Below are positions 19,817 through 29,959 of a DNA stretch of 64,000 bases, piece by piece (positions within the stretch are counted from its first letter, which is position 1; each line of letters starts with the position of its first letter). The DNA is from Dolomitihabitans soli (GTDB taxonomy: Bacteria; Actinomycetota; Actinomycetes; Streptosporangiales; Streptosporangiaceae): assembly GCF_022213955.1 (NCBI RefSeq), contig NZ_JAKNTW010000001.1, positions 806,001 to 870,000 of the forward strand, in the 5' to 3' direction. A program made the position numbers and the translations under genes. Below the pieces are notes generated by a model. It made no database searches. It was given only the letters and a program-made list of their open reading frames with translations, and was not told the DNA's origin.

Positions 19817-20794
19817 CTAGCTCAGCCGTACGCGCGGGTCGATGAAGGCGTACGCCGCGTCGACGACGATGTTGAACAGCACGATGGCGGTCGCGGCGAC
19901 GAGCACCACGCCGAGCAGCATCGGCAGGTCCTGGTTGACCACGGCCTTGATGGACAGCTCGCCGATCCCGTGCAGGACGAAGGTCTGCTCGGTGATGATC
20001 GCGCCGCCGAGCAGCGCGCCGAGGTCGACACCGAAGATCGTGATGATGGGTCCCATGGCGCCGCGCCAGGCGAACCGGAGGAACACGGTGCGCGAGGGCA
20101 TGCCCTTGGCGCGGGCGGTGCGGACGTAGTCCTCGCTGAGCTGCTCGACCATCGACGACCGGGTCATCCGGGTGTAGTTGGCGGTGAAGATGATCGACAG
20201 AACCAGCCACGGGATCAGCAGCCCGGAGAACCATTTCACGGGATCGGCCGTGAGCTCGTGGTACGCGGGACGTTCGAAGAGCTGCAACTGGTCGACCAGG
20301 ACCCAGGTGGCCAGCACGCCCACGAAGTAGATCTGCATCGACGCGCCGATCAGCGACGCCGAGCTGGCGATCTTGTCGGCCGGTCTGCCCTGCCGCGCCG
20401 CGGCGATCATGCCCATGCCGATCCCGAACAGCAGGAAGACCACCGCGGCCCCGATGGTCAGCGACAGCGTCGTCGGGAAGCGGTCGACGATCGCGTCGAA
20501 GATCGGCTGCTGGTTGACGAAGGAGTAGCCGAGGCAGGGCGCGTCGCAGCGGCCGTAGGTGAAGTCGCGGCCGGCGAAGATGCCGATCAGCCAGTGCCAG
20601 TACTGCAGGAACACCGGCTCGTCGATGCCCATGTTGTGCCGGACGAGCTCCAGGGTCTCCGGCGGGCAGATCTTGCCGCAGGCGAACCTCGCCGGGTCGC
20701 GGGGGACGGCGAAGAAGAGGAAGAACGTCACGGCACTGATGATCATAAGGATCACCGCGGCGCCGAGGAGCCGGCGGAGCAGGAAGCGGGACAT
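19817..20794 (-). CDS. oppB: Oligopeptide ABC transporter permease (OppB type)
   Basis: Inner-membrane permease, 325 residues, with about six hydrophobic helices: MSRFLLRRLLGAAVILMIIS at the N-terminus, then a long external loop with paired cysteines (FACGKICPPE; GRCDAPCLGY). The cytoplasmic EAA-type loop reads DYVRTARAKGMPSRTVFLRF and makes contact with the ATPases. The two Cys pairs in the loop could form disulfides outside the cell (inference). It lies between the binding-protein gene and oppD. Confidence 0.92.
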   Translation of the reverse strand: MSRFLLRRLLGAAVILMIISAVTFFLFFAVPRDPARFACGKICPPETLELVRHNMGIDEPVFLQYWHWLIGIFAGRDFTYGRCDAPCLGYSFVNQQPIFDAIVDRFPTTLSLTIGAAVVFLLFGIGMGMIAAARQGRPADKIASSASLIGASMQIYFVGVLATWVLVDQLQLFERPAYHELTADPVKWFSGLLIPWLVLSIIFTANYTRMTRSSMVEQLSEDYVRTARAKGMPSRTVFLRFAWRGAMGPIITIFGVDLGALLGGAIITEQTFVLHGIGELSIKAVVNQDLPMLLGVVLVAATAIVLFNIVVDAAYAFIDPRVRLS

Positions 20795-20850
20795 GGGCTC
20801 TCCGGTGAGGGCGGCGGGCGGGTCGGCCGACCCGTCCGCCGCGGGAGGGG

Positions 20851-22629
20851 CTACTGCTTGACGTAGACGTTGGTCGGCGACTGCTCACCCGTGATCGGGT
20901 CGAACTCCACCCCGCCGAGGCCGGAGCCGTACAGGCCGAAGTAGGTCTGGTAGAACTCGGGCACGATCGGCGCCTGAGCCATGATCATCTTGTCCACCGC
21001 GGCCCACGCCTTGCCCGCCTCGACCGGGTCGAGGATCTCGTTGGCCTTGTCGATGGCCTCGTTGACCTCGGGGACGTTGAGATGGGAGTAGTTCGATCCG
21101 TGGTCCACCAGCTGACGTCCGTCGTACGTCAGCGACACGGCCGTGGAACCGGTCGGCCAGTCGGCCGCCCAGCCGCCCCAGTACAGGTCGTAGGGGTTGT
21201 CGAGCAGCCCGATCGCGTCGTAGTAGGTGGCGGGGTTGAGCGGCTTGTTGACCACCTTGAAGCCGGCCTTCTCCAGCGACGACTTGATCACCACCGCGGC
21301 CTTCTCACCGGTGGGGGTCTGGTTGTAGGCGTAGACGAGGGGCGGGTTCGGCTGCCCGGCCTCGGCGAGCAGCTTCTTCGCCGCCTCGGGGTCGCCCTGC
21401 GGCTTGGTGGTCTGGCCGTACAGGTCGAAGGGCTGGTGGCCGAGCACGGTCGGGCTGATCACCGTGCTGGCGAACTTGCCGATGCCCAGCTCGCCGCCGT
21501 TGAGCTGGCGGACCTGCTGCATCGGGAACGCCTTGATGATCGCCTGGCGGACCTTGAGATCCTTCACCCGGGTCGTGTTGATGTTGTAGAAGGTGGTGAA
21601 CGGGGTGAGGCCCTGCATCGTGCGCTTCATCAGTTCCGGGTCGCCGATGACCTGCTGGATGCGCTCGGTGGCGATCGGGTTGTGGAAGGTCATCGCGTGC
21701 TTGTCGGCGCCGTTGTCGGCGATGAAGCGGTCGGTCGACTGGAGTGCCTGGACCCCGAACTCCATGTGCCACTTGTCCGGGTAGGCGTTCCTGATCGGGT
21801 CGGTCGCCGGGTCCCAGTGCTCGTTGCGCTCCAGGTCCAGGGACTTGTCGGTGACGTGGCTCACGATCTTGTACGGCCCGGCGGAGAAGGGCTGCCTGTC
21901 GTACTTCTCCTTGGTGTCGTGCTTCTTCGGCACCGCCCCGTAGCCGGTCATCGCCACGGTGAAGTTGAAGTCGGGGTGGGGCGAGTTGAGATGGAAGACG
22001 ATGTTCTTGTCGTCGACGGCCTCGATGGTGTCGAGGTGCTTGCCGTCATACGGGCCGGTGTACTTCTGTCCCTTGGGGAGCAGCCACTGCTCGGCGTACG
22101 GCGGGCCCTCGGTGGCGAACGGGGCGTAGAGGCGCTCGAAGGAGTGCTTGATGTCGGCGGTGCTGATCGGCGAGCCGTCCTGCCACTTCAGGCCGTCCTT
22201 GAGGGTGAACTTCCACGTCTTGCCGCCGTCGTCGGTGCTGCCCGCGTCGACCGCCAGGTCGCCCACCAGGGTGAGGCCGCCGTTGTCGGCCACCTTGTAC
22301 TCGGTGAGCTGCCGGGTGAACAGCTTGGAGGCGGTGGCGTTGTAGTTCAGGTAGATGCGCGCGGGGTCGAGGTGGGAGAAGTCGTCGCGGTCGATCATGT
22401 TGACCGTGCCGCCCTTGACCGCGCCCGGCTCGGGGGCCGCGGGTCCCTTGGAGTCGTCGCCGGTGCCCACCGCGATCTTGTTGAGCGCCTTGACGTCCTG
22501 CGACTTGGCCGGCGCCGCGGCCGTGGGCGCCGTCACGCCGCCGCCGCCCTGGGCGCAGGCCGAGAGCGCCAGCATGCCCGCCGCGAGAGCCGCGACGGCG
22601 CTCACGGCCCTTCTGCTCGGAGATCTCAT
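20851..22629 (-). CDS. Peptide ABC transporter substrate-binding lipoprotein
   Basis: Extracellular solute-binding protein of the SBP_bac_5 family, 592 residues. It has a lipoprotein signal peptide: basic SPSRR, hydrophobic core AVSAVAALAAGMLA, lipobox LSAC with the lipidated Cys near residue 25, then a Gly/Ala/Pro linker. The mature part shows family features such as WKFTLKDGLKWQDGSPISTA and PFSAGPYKI. ATG at 22629 has AAGGA 8 bases upstream. It sits between the two permease genes, an order slightly different from the usual binding-protein-first Opp operons. It should determine the substrate, which I cannot tell from sequence. Confidence 0.93.
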   Translation of the reverse strand: MRSPSRRAVSAVAALAAGMLALSACAQGGGGVTAPTAAAPAKSQDVKALNKIAVGTGDDSKGPAAPEPGAVKGGTVNMIDRDDFSHLDPARIYLNYNATASKLFTRQLTEYKVADNGGLTLVGDLAVDAGSTDDGGKTWKFTLKDGLKWQDGSPISTADIKHSFERLYAPFATEGPPYAEQWLLPKGQKYTGPYDGKHLDTIEAVDDKNIVFHLNSPHPDFNFTVAMTGYGAVPKKHDTKEKYDRQPFSAGPYKIVSHVTDKSLDLERNEHWDPATDPIRNAYPDKWHMEFGVQALQSTDRFIADNGADKHAMTFHNPIATERIQQVIGDPELMKRTMQGLTPFTTFYNINTTRVKDLKVRQAIIKAFPMQQVRQLNGGELGIGKFASTVISPTVLGHQPFDLYGQTTKPQGDPEAAKKLLAEAGQPNPPLVYAYNQTPTGEKAAVVIKSSLEKAGFKVVNKPLNPATYYDAIGLLDNPYDLYWGGWAADWPTGSTAVSLTYDGRQLVDHGSNYSHLNVPEVNEAIDKANEILDPVEAGKAWAAVDKMIMAQAPIVPEFYQTYFGLYGSGLGGVEFDPITGEQSPTNVYVKQ

Positions 22630-22640
22630 GTCGTCATTCC

Positions 22641-23645
22641 TTATCGTCGTGTCTTGGGATCCAGCGCGTCCCTGAGCGAGTCTCCGAGCAGGTTGAAAGC
22701 GAGCACGAAGATCACAATGGCCATGCCGGGGAAGATGAGAAAGGTGATGTCCTCGCGGTAGACCTCGGCGCCTCGCTGGATCATCCGGCCCCAGTCGGGT
22801 GTCGGCTCGATGATGCCGACGCCGAGGAAGGACAGCGCCGCCTCGGACGTGACGAACAGCGGCAGCAGCAGCGTCGACTGGATGATGATCGGCGTCCACA
22901 GGTTGGGCAGGAGTTCCTTGAAGATGATCCGCGCGGGGGAGGCGCCGGTGACCCTGGCGGCCTCCACGAACTCCCGCTCGCGCAGGGAGAGCACCTGGCC
23001 GCGCAGCAGCCGTGCGATCGTCGCCCAGCCGAAGAGGGTGAGCACGGTGATGAGCGAGGCCGCGCGCAGCCAGATCGGCGTCTCCTCCTGGGCGGAGACG
23101 AAGATCGACTCCACCACCGGCATGAACGCGATGAAGAACAGGGTGGAGGGGAAGGAGAGCAGGATGTCGATGACCCTGCCCACCAGGTAGTCGGTCTTCC
23201 CTCCGGCGTACCCGGCGGTGAGTCCCACGACGACGCCGATCACCGTGGTCAGCACGGTCGCCGCCGCCGCGATCAGCAGCGAGGTGCGGATGCCGTAGAT
23301 CAGCATCATGAAGACGTCGCGGCCGAGACCGGGTTCGAGGCCGAACCAGAACTCGCCGCTGATGCCGCCGTTCGGCAGGACGGGCCAGCCGTACTCGTTC
23401 AGCAGGCCGGGGCGTTCCTGGCCGTAACGGGTGTATGGATCGTTCCCGTAGACCAGGGAGATGAGCGGCGCGCAGATCGCCGTGAGGAGGAAGAAGAGGA
23501 CGATGCAGGCGGAGATGACGCCGGTGCGGTCGCGGCGGAACCTCAGCCACGTCAGCTGCCCCGGCGAGCGCCCCGCGGTCTCGGGCGCGGCAGCCGTGGC
23601 GGCCACGCCGGTGAGGTCGGGCGCGGCTGGTGCGGGCATGGTCAT
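22641..23645 (-). CDS. oppC: Oligopeptide ABC transporter permease (OppC type), first gene of the operon
   Basis: Second permease, 334 residues from ATG 23645 (GGGAGA 9 bases upstream). The N-terminal cytoplasmic part is Ala/Pro-rich; then FRRDRTGVISACIVLFFLLT begins the OppC N-terminal domain and first membrane helix. The EAA-type loop is EFVEAARVTGASPARIIFKELL, and the C-terminal DPRTR-like end is LRDALDPKTRR. About six helices. The binding-protein gene follows after 11 bases. A long AT-rich region upstream should hold the operon promoter. Confidence 0.92.
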   Translation of the reverse strand: MTMPAPAAPDLTGVAATAAAPETAGRSPGQLTWLRFRRDRTGVISACIVLFFLLTAICAPLISLVYGNDPYTRYGQERPGLLNEYGWPVLPNGGISGEFWFGLEPGLGRDVFMMLIYGIRTSLLIAAAATVLTTVIGVVVGLTAGYAGGKTDYLVGRVIDILLSFPSTLFFIAFMPVVESIFVSAQEETPIWLRAASLITVLTLFGWATIARLLRGQVLSLREREFVEAARVTGASPARIIFKELLPNLWTPIIIQSTLLLPLFVTSEAALSFLGVGIIEPTPDWGRMIQRGAEVYREDITFLIFPGMAIVIFVLAFNLLGDSLRDALDPKTRR

Positions 23646-23961
23646 CGTGCGCGGTCTCCCAGGGGACGACCCGGGGGAACCCCGGTTGCGAAAACCATGG
23701 CAAACCGCGAGTACAGAAATCAATGGCCGGAGGAGTTCACTTTGTTTCGTTGTGCAATGTAAATCAGGTTGTGCTGCATTCTCCGTTGACATAAATAGGT
23801 GCCGACCTGGGAGAATGTTAAATGGATAAAAACTGTTATTCACGGATTTGTGACAGAGTGATGACGTGTTCGGGACACCTATATGCGATCATCTGCCATC
23901 ACTGGTGTAGCATGCCGGTTTGAAGGGTAACTCTTTACTTATGGCGCCGGGGAGGTGAGGC
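23646..23961. promoter_or_regulatory. AT-rich divergent promoter region between opp operon and the oxygenase gene
   Basis: 316 bases, clearly more A/T-rich than the neighbouring genes. An inverted repeat CATTCTCC (23777-23784) / GGAGAATG (23810-23817) frames a 25-base spacer containing TTGACA. Reading leftwards, TTAACA followed after 18 bases by TATTTA could be the opp promoter and overlaps the repeat, so a regulator may bind there. The promoter for the rightward gene is not obvious. Confidence 0.5.
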
Positions 23962-24768
23962 ATGGACCACGGGCTGTTCGGGCCGGAGTCGGTGACCTGG
24001 CGGGTGATGGGAGAGCCGATCCTGCTGGTCGGCGGGTTCCGTGCGCTCCTCATGCAGGGGCTGCACCCGAGGGCGATGCGCGGGGTGGCCCAGAACTCCA
24101 CGCTGATGGACCCGGGTGAGGCGTGGGCGCGCTTCCAGCGCACCACGGAGTTTGTCAGGGTCCGCACGTACGGCACGCTCCCCGAGGTGGAACGGGCGGG
24201 CGCCCGGGTCAGGAAGATCCACGCGACCCTCACCGCCCACGACCCCGACACCGGCGAGCACTACCGGCTGGACGAACCCGGGCCGCTGCGCTGGGTGCAC
24301 GCCTGCGAGGTCGACTCTTACCTGTCCGTGGCCCGCCGGGCGGGGGTGCGACTGGACGACGACGAGGCCGACCGCTTCGTCGCGGAGTGGCGCCGGGCCG
24401 CCGAGGTGGTCGGCCTGCGCCCGGCGGACGTGCCCGGCTCCGCCGGCGAGCTGCGCGACTACATCGAGGGGGAGCGGCCCGGCCTCTACTTCGTCCCCGA
24501 GGCCGCCCACCCGATGCGGCTGGCCTTCACCGCGCCGCTGCCGTCGCGCCTGGCGCCGCTGCGCCCCGTCCTGCCCGCGCTCACCATGCTCGCCCTCGCG
24601 ACCATGCCGCGCTGGGCCCGCAGGATGTACGGCCTGCCGGCCACGCCCCTCAGCGATCTGTGGGCGAGCGCCACCCTGAAGACGCTGCACCTGGGCATCG
24701 GGCTGGTGCCCGAGCAGGTCCGCTACGCCCCCGACGCCCGCAAGGCCAGACGGCTCATGGCGGTGTGA
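23962..24768 (+). CDS. Oxygenase MpaB-family protein (DUF2236)
   Basis: 268 residues, matching the mycophenolic-acid MpaB / latex-clearing-protein-like family of heme-associated oxygenases. Typical features: WRVMGEPILLVGGFRALLMQ, LHPRAMRGVAQNST with a His, the segment RTTEFVRVRTYGT, and LRWVHACEVDSYL with a conserved His. C-terminal hydrophobic stretches suggest membrane association (LPALTMLALATMPRWARRM). The actual substrate is unknown. It is transcribed divergently from the opp operon and is separated from the rib operon by its riboswitch. ATG start with GGGGAGG upstream. Confidence 0.85.
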   Translation: MDHGLFGPESVTWRVMGEPILLVGGFRALLMQGLHPRAMRGVAQNSTLMDPGEAWARFQRTTEFVRVRTYGTLPEVERAGARVRKIHATLTAHDPDTGEHYRLDEPGPLRWVHACEVDSYLSVARRAGVRLDDDEADRFVAEWRRAAEVVGLRPADVPGSAGELRDYIEGERPGLYFVPEAAHPMRLAFTAPLPSRLAPLRPVLPALTMLALATMPRWARRMYGLPATPLSDLWASATLKTLHLGIGLVPEQVRYAPDARKARRLMAV

Positions 24769-25097
24769 GCGCCGATCCCCGGAGCGCCCGGCGGGTGGCC
24801 GTTCGCGGCGCCGCACCAGACCCGTGGATCGAACACCGCACGGGAGAAGAAGGCCCGCCTCCCGGGTGTCTCCGTGCCGCGGGCGGGATCGGCCGCGACG
24901 GTTCGCGCACCTGCCGAACGGCCTGCTCTTCCTGGTCAGGCCGTGGACCGGTGGGCCGGCGGGTGGCCTGGCCTGGAGGGTGCCCGGCGCCGTCATCGGG
25001 GGTCGCCATCCCGTCGACGACCAAGCTAGCGCTTGTTAATTCCCCGGGGCCGGTCCACCTTTTTCCTGCGGAACATGGCAGACTGAGATAAGAGCAA
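24769..25097 (+). other. Intergenic region before the FMN riboswitch
   Basis: 329 bases with no supportable gene. The last ~60 bases are more A/T-rich (TTGTTAATTCCCCGGGG; TTTTTCCTG; GAGATAAGAG) and probably hold the promoter of the riboflavin operon; I cannot choose a single -10. Confidence 0.4.
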
Positions 25098-25224
25098 GCG
25101 TGCTCCGGGGTCGGTGAAATTCCGAACCGGCGGTGACAGTCCGCGACCCGGCCGAATCCATCGGCCGGTTGACCCGGTGGAAATCCGGGACCGACGGTGA
25201 GAGTCCGGATGGGAGGAAGCACGC
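25098..25224 (+). promoter_or_regulatory. FMN riboswitch (RFN element)
   Basis: Conserved RFN pieces in order: CGGTGAAATTCCGAACCGG, CGGTGACAGTCCGCGA, GGTGGAAATCCGGGACCGAC, GGTGAGAGTCCGGATGGGAG. The closing stem P1 is perfect: GCGTGCT at 25098-25104 with AGCACGC at 25218-25224. Binding of FMN should switch off the downstream riboflavin genes. The 111 bases before ribD contain further hairpins (for example GGTGCG/CGCACC) and the RBS GGAGGAGG, so control may act on termination or on translation. Confidence 0.95.
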
Positions 25225-25335
25225 GGGCGATCGGGCATCCACGTGGGCGCCCGCTCGCCAGGCGGTGCGTTCACGCACCCTGCCACCCCCGGGGCCCGCC
25301 ATGGCTGAAGCTGATGGCGAGGAGGAGGGCCCAGG

Positions 25336-26415
25336 GTGAGCGACCTCATCCACATGCGGCGGGCGATCGAGCTGGCCGCAGGCGGCAAGGGGACGACCAG
25401 TCCCAATCCGGTCGTGGGATGCGTGGTCCTCGACGCCGGCGGACAGGTCGCGGGGGAGGGATACCACGCCCGCGCCGGCGGCCCGCACGCCGAGGTGGCG
25501 GCCCTGGCCGAGGCGGGCGAGCGGGCCCGCGGCGGCACCGCCTACGTCACCCTCGAACCCTGTGACCACACCGGCCGCACCGGCCCGTGCACGAAGGCCC
25601 TCGCCGACGCGGGCGTCGCCCGGGTCGTCGTGGCGGTGAGCGACCCCAACCCGCTGGCGGCGGGGGGCGCGGAGAGGCTGCGCGACCTGGGAGTGAGCGT
25701 CGTGACCGGCGTGCTCGCCGAGGAGGCGGCCCGTGGAAACGCCGAGTGGCTCACCGCCGTCCGCCTCCGCAGGCCCCACGTGACCTGGAAGTTCGCCGCC
25801 ACGCTCGACGGCCGCTCCGCCGCCGAGGACGGCACCAGCCAGTGGATCACGTCCCCGGAGGCGCGCGCCGACGTGCACCGGCTCCGCGCCGGTTGCGACG
25901 CCGTCATCGCGGGCGTCGGCACCGTGCTGGCCGACGACCCCCGGCTCACCGCCCGCCCCCCGCGCGCGCACCCCGCCGGGCCGCCGCTGCGGGTGGTGGT
26001 CGACTCCTCGGCCCGCACGCCCGCCACGGCCCAGGTGCTCTCGGACGAGGCGCCGACCCTGCTGGCCGTCGCGGAGGACGCCACGGTCCCCGAGGGCAGG
26101 GCCGAGATCCTGCGGCTGCCGCGCGTGCCGTACGGGCTGGATCTGCACGCGCTGCTCGCCGAGCTGCGACGGCGGGAGATCGTCGGGGTGTTGCTGGAAG
26201 GCGGGGCGACCCTGGCTGGTTCGTTCATGAGGGAAGGGCTGATCGACCGCGTCGTCGGCTACCTGGCGCCGGCGTTGCTCGGGGCGGGCGCGGCCGCGCT
26301 GGGCCCGGCCGGGGTGCGGACGATCGGCGAGACCCACCGGCTTGTCTACGAAGACGTCACCCCTGTCGGGCCCGACCTGCGTGTGGTCGCCCGGCTGGCG
26401 AGCAAGGAGGGCTGA
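25336..26415 (+). CDS. ribD: Riboflavin biosynthesis deaminase/reductase RibD
   Basis: Bifunctional enzyme for the second and third steps after GTP cyclohydrolase: deamination of the pyrimidine, then reduction of the ribosyl group with NADPH. 359 residues. The deaminase domain has HAEVAAL and PCDHTGRTGPC, which supply the zinc ligands and catalytic Glu. The reductase domain has TLDGRSAAEDGTSQWITS and a dihydrofolate-reductase-like fold ending VYEDVTPVGPDLRVVARL. GTG start behind a strong RBS. First gene of the FMN-controlled operon; ribE follows after 5 bases. Confidence 0.97.
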   Translation: MSDLIHMRRAIELAAGGKGTTSPNPVVGCVVLDAGGQVAGEGYHARAGGPHAEVAALAEAGERARGGTAYVTLEPCDHTGRTGPCTKALADAGVARVVVAVSDPNPLAAGGAERLRDLGVSVVTGVLAEEAARGNAEWLTAVRLRRPHVTWKFAATLDGRSAAEDGTSQWITSPEARADVHRLRAGCDAVIAGVGTVLADDPRLTARPPRAHPAGPPLRVVVDSSARTPATAQVLSDEAPTLLAVAEDATVPEGRAEILRLPRVPYGLDLHALLAELRRREIVGVLLEGGATLAGSFMREGLIDRVVGYLAPALLGAGAAALGPAGVRTIGETHRLVYEDVTPVGPDLRVVARLASKEG

Positions 26416-26420
26416 ACCAG

Positions 26421-27017
26421 ATGTTCACCGGAATCGTTGAGGAGCTCGGCGAGGTCGTCGCGGTGGAGCCGCAACGCGCCGCGGCCAGGCTGTCGATTCG
26501 CGGCAAGATCGTCCTGGGCGACGCGTCGCACGGCGACTCGATCGCCGTCAACGGCGTGTGCCTGACCGTGGCGGACACGGACGGCGAGGTCTTCACCGCC
26601 GATGTGATGAAGGAGACCCTGGAACGCAGCGCCCTCGGCGCGCTCCGGCCGGGCTCCCCGGTCAACCTGGAGCGTGCGGTCCGCGCCGACCAGCGGCTGG
26701 GCGGGCACATCGTGCAGGGCCACGTCGACGGCACCGGCGTGCTGCTGTCCCGTGAGCCCGACGAGCACTGGGAGGTCGTCCGGATCTCGCTCCCCGCCGA
26801 GCTGGACCGCTACGTGGTGGAGAAGGGCTCGATCGCGGTCGACGGCGTCAGCCTCACCGTGACCGCCGTCGATCAGGGCGCGTTCGCGGTCAGCCTGATC
26901 CCGACGACGCTGCGGGAGACCACCCTCGGTCCGAAACGCCCCGGCGACCCGGTGAACCTGGAGGTGGACGTGATCGCGAAGTACGTGGCGAAGCTGATGA
27001 CCGGGGTCAGGTCGTGA
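26421..27017 (+). CDS. ribE: Riboflavin synthase (alpha subunit)
   Basis: Converts two molecules of 6,7-dimethyl-8-ribityllumazine to riboflavin. 198 residues with the family's internal duplication: each half carries a lumazine-binding module ([13 protein letters not shown] and [25 protein letters not shown]). The start [10 protein letters not shown] is the canonical N-terminus. Its GTGA end overlaps the next gene. It receives lumazine from RibH, encoded at the end of the same operon. Confidence 0.97.
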   Translation: MFTGIVEELGEVVAVEPQRAAARLSIRGKIVLGDASHGDSIAVNGVCLTVADTDGEVFTADVMKETLERSALGALRPGSPVNLERAVRADQRLGGHIVQGHVDGTGVLLSREPDEHWEVVRISLPAELDRYVVEKGSIAVDGVSLTVTAVDQGAFAVSLIPTTLRETTLGPKRPGDPVNLEVDVIAKYVAKLMTGVRS

Positions 27018-27645
27018 GCTGGGCCGAAGCCGGATTCCACCTGCTCGGTCAGGACGTGCTCTGGGCCGACCTGATCGGCAACATCTGCGCGCTCGGCACG
27101 GTGCTGCTGGCGATCAGACGCACCATCTGGACCTGGCCGGTCCAGCTCACCGGGGCGGTGCTGCTGTTCGCCGCCTCGATCAGCGCCCACGTCACCGGCA
27201 ACGCCCTCAAGCAGGTCCTCTTCGGCGCGCTGGCGGTCTACGGCTGGTGGAAGTGGTCATACGGCACCCGCGAGGGACGATCCCTCCCCGTACGGCCCGC
27301 CACCTCGGGCGAGCGCGCGGCGCTGATCGGCGCGCTGGTCGCCGGCACCGCCCTGGTGGCGACGATCTTCTGGTCGGTCAACACCTTCTTCTTCGAGATC
27401 TCATGGAACCCGCTGCCCGACGCCTACATCTTCGTGGGCAGCGCGGTGGCGACCTTCGCGCAAGGCAGGGCCCTGATCGACTTCTGGTGGATCTGGGTGC
27501 TGGTCGACCTGGTGGGCGTACCGCTCGCCTTCGCCTCGGGCCTGGTGGTCTCGGGGGCGGTATACGGGGTGTTCCTGGTGCTCGTCGTGATCGGTTACGC
27601 GACCTGGCAGCGGGAGTACCGGAACACGGACGAGGTGGTGACGGT

Positions 27646-27649
<4 letters not shown>
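27014..27649 (+). CDS. PnuC-family transporter, probably riboflavin (PnuX-like)
   Basis: 211-residue membrane protein with about seven hydrophobic segments. PnuC-family signs include YGWWKW and the C-terminal [22 protein letters not shown]. PnuC proteins facilitate uptake of nicotinamide riboside or other vitamins. In corynebacteria the PnuX branch carries riboflavin and is under FMN control. Here the gene lies inside an FMN-riboswitch operon and overlaps ribE and ribBA by four bases each, so riboflavin is the likely substrate (inference from context). An N-ribosylnicotinamide role is the alternative. Confidence 0.88.
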
Positions 27650-29330
<1,681 letters not shown>

Positions 29331-29333
<3 letters not shown>

Positions 29334-29370
29334 TCCGAGCTGACCTGAGCTGACCTGAGCTGATCCGTGT
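29331..29370 (+). repeat. Four phased decamers starting at the ribH stop codon
   Basis: TGATCCGAGC, TGACCTGAGC, TGACCTGAGC, TGATCCGTGT in direct succession; the middle two are identical. The first unit begins with the ribH stop. Confidence 0.85.
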
Positions 29371-29452
29371 CATCCGCGTGGCTGACCCGGGAGACCGCCG
29401 AGGGGGTGCGGTAGGTTGCGTTCGTCCACGTCAGACGACCATGTGAGCGCCG

Positions 29453-29905
29453 ATGTATCAGAACGCGACCCCGCCCTCCCTCCCCGTGACCTGGCGGCCA
29501 CGCAGAGGCAGGATCGTCGCGTACGGCTTCGCGGCCGTGCTGGTGGTCGGGTCGGTGATCCTCGCGATCGCCCTGCCCGACCCGTTCACGATCGCCGACA
29601 AGCTCGCCATGGTCGCGCTGGGCTGTCTGATCGCCGGTGTGCTGCACCTGCTCGGCCGCTGCCGGGTCGAGGCGGACGAGCAGGGCCTCACGCTGGTCAA
29701 CGCGCTGCGCGTGCACCGCTACTCCTGGCCGGAGGTGCTCGACGTGACCCTCATCGAGGGCGAGCCCTGGGCGAAGATCGACTTCGCCGACGGCGCCACG
29801 ATCGGGGCGATGGGCATCCAGGGCTCGGAGAAGGAACGCGCCCGGCGGCAGGCGGCCGAGCTGCTCGCGCTGATCCACGAGCGCGCCGAGGCCGGCGAGC
29901 CCTGA
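29453..29905 (+). CDS. Membrane-anchored PH-domain protein
   Basis: 150 residues. Two hydrophobic segments near the N-terminus (VAYGFAAVLVVGSVILAIAL; LAMVALGCLIAGVLHLL) are followed by a small beta-rich domain (RVEADEQGLTLVNALRVHRY then SWPEVLDVTL) of the bacterial PH type, ending in an Arg/Ala-rich helix. Such genes are often found next to ribH in actinobacteria, but no function is established to my knowledge. A -10-like TAGGTT is about 40 bases upstream. It follows the rib operon after 119 bases. Confidence 0.8.
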   Translation: MYQNATPPSLPVTWRPRRGRIVAYGFAAVLVVGSVILAIALPDPFTIADKLAMVALGCLIAGVLHLLGRCRVEADEQGLTLVNALRVHRYSWPEVLDVTLIEGEPWAKIDFADGATIGAMGIQGSEKERARRQAAELLALIHERAEAGEP

Positions 29906-29947
29906 CTTCGTCAAGATCCACCGGAGCCCTCAGGCCCCGCCCCGGCG

Positions 29948-29953
29948 TAGCCT
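29948..29953 (+). promoter_or_regulatory. Possible -10 box of a leaderless transcript
   Basis: TAGCCT ends 6 bases before the GTG start at 29960, with no RBS between. Confidence 0.45.
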
Positions 29954-29959
29954 GATGGT

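Noticed and set aside
19806-20888. Long N-terminal extension of OppD into the permease gene
   Set aside because: The extension is antisense-like nonsense overlapping oppB in another frame; the TTG at 19805 with a good RBS gives the family N-terminus.
24755-25222. Open frames overlapping the FMN riboswitch on both strands
   Set aside because: They cross the conserved RNA element and show no protein motif.
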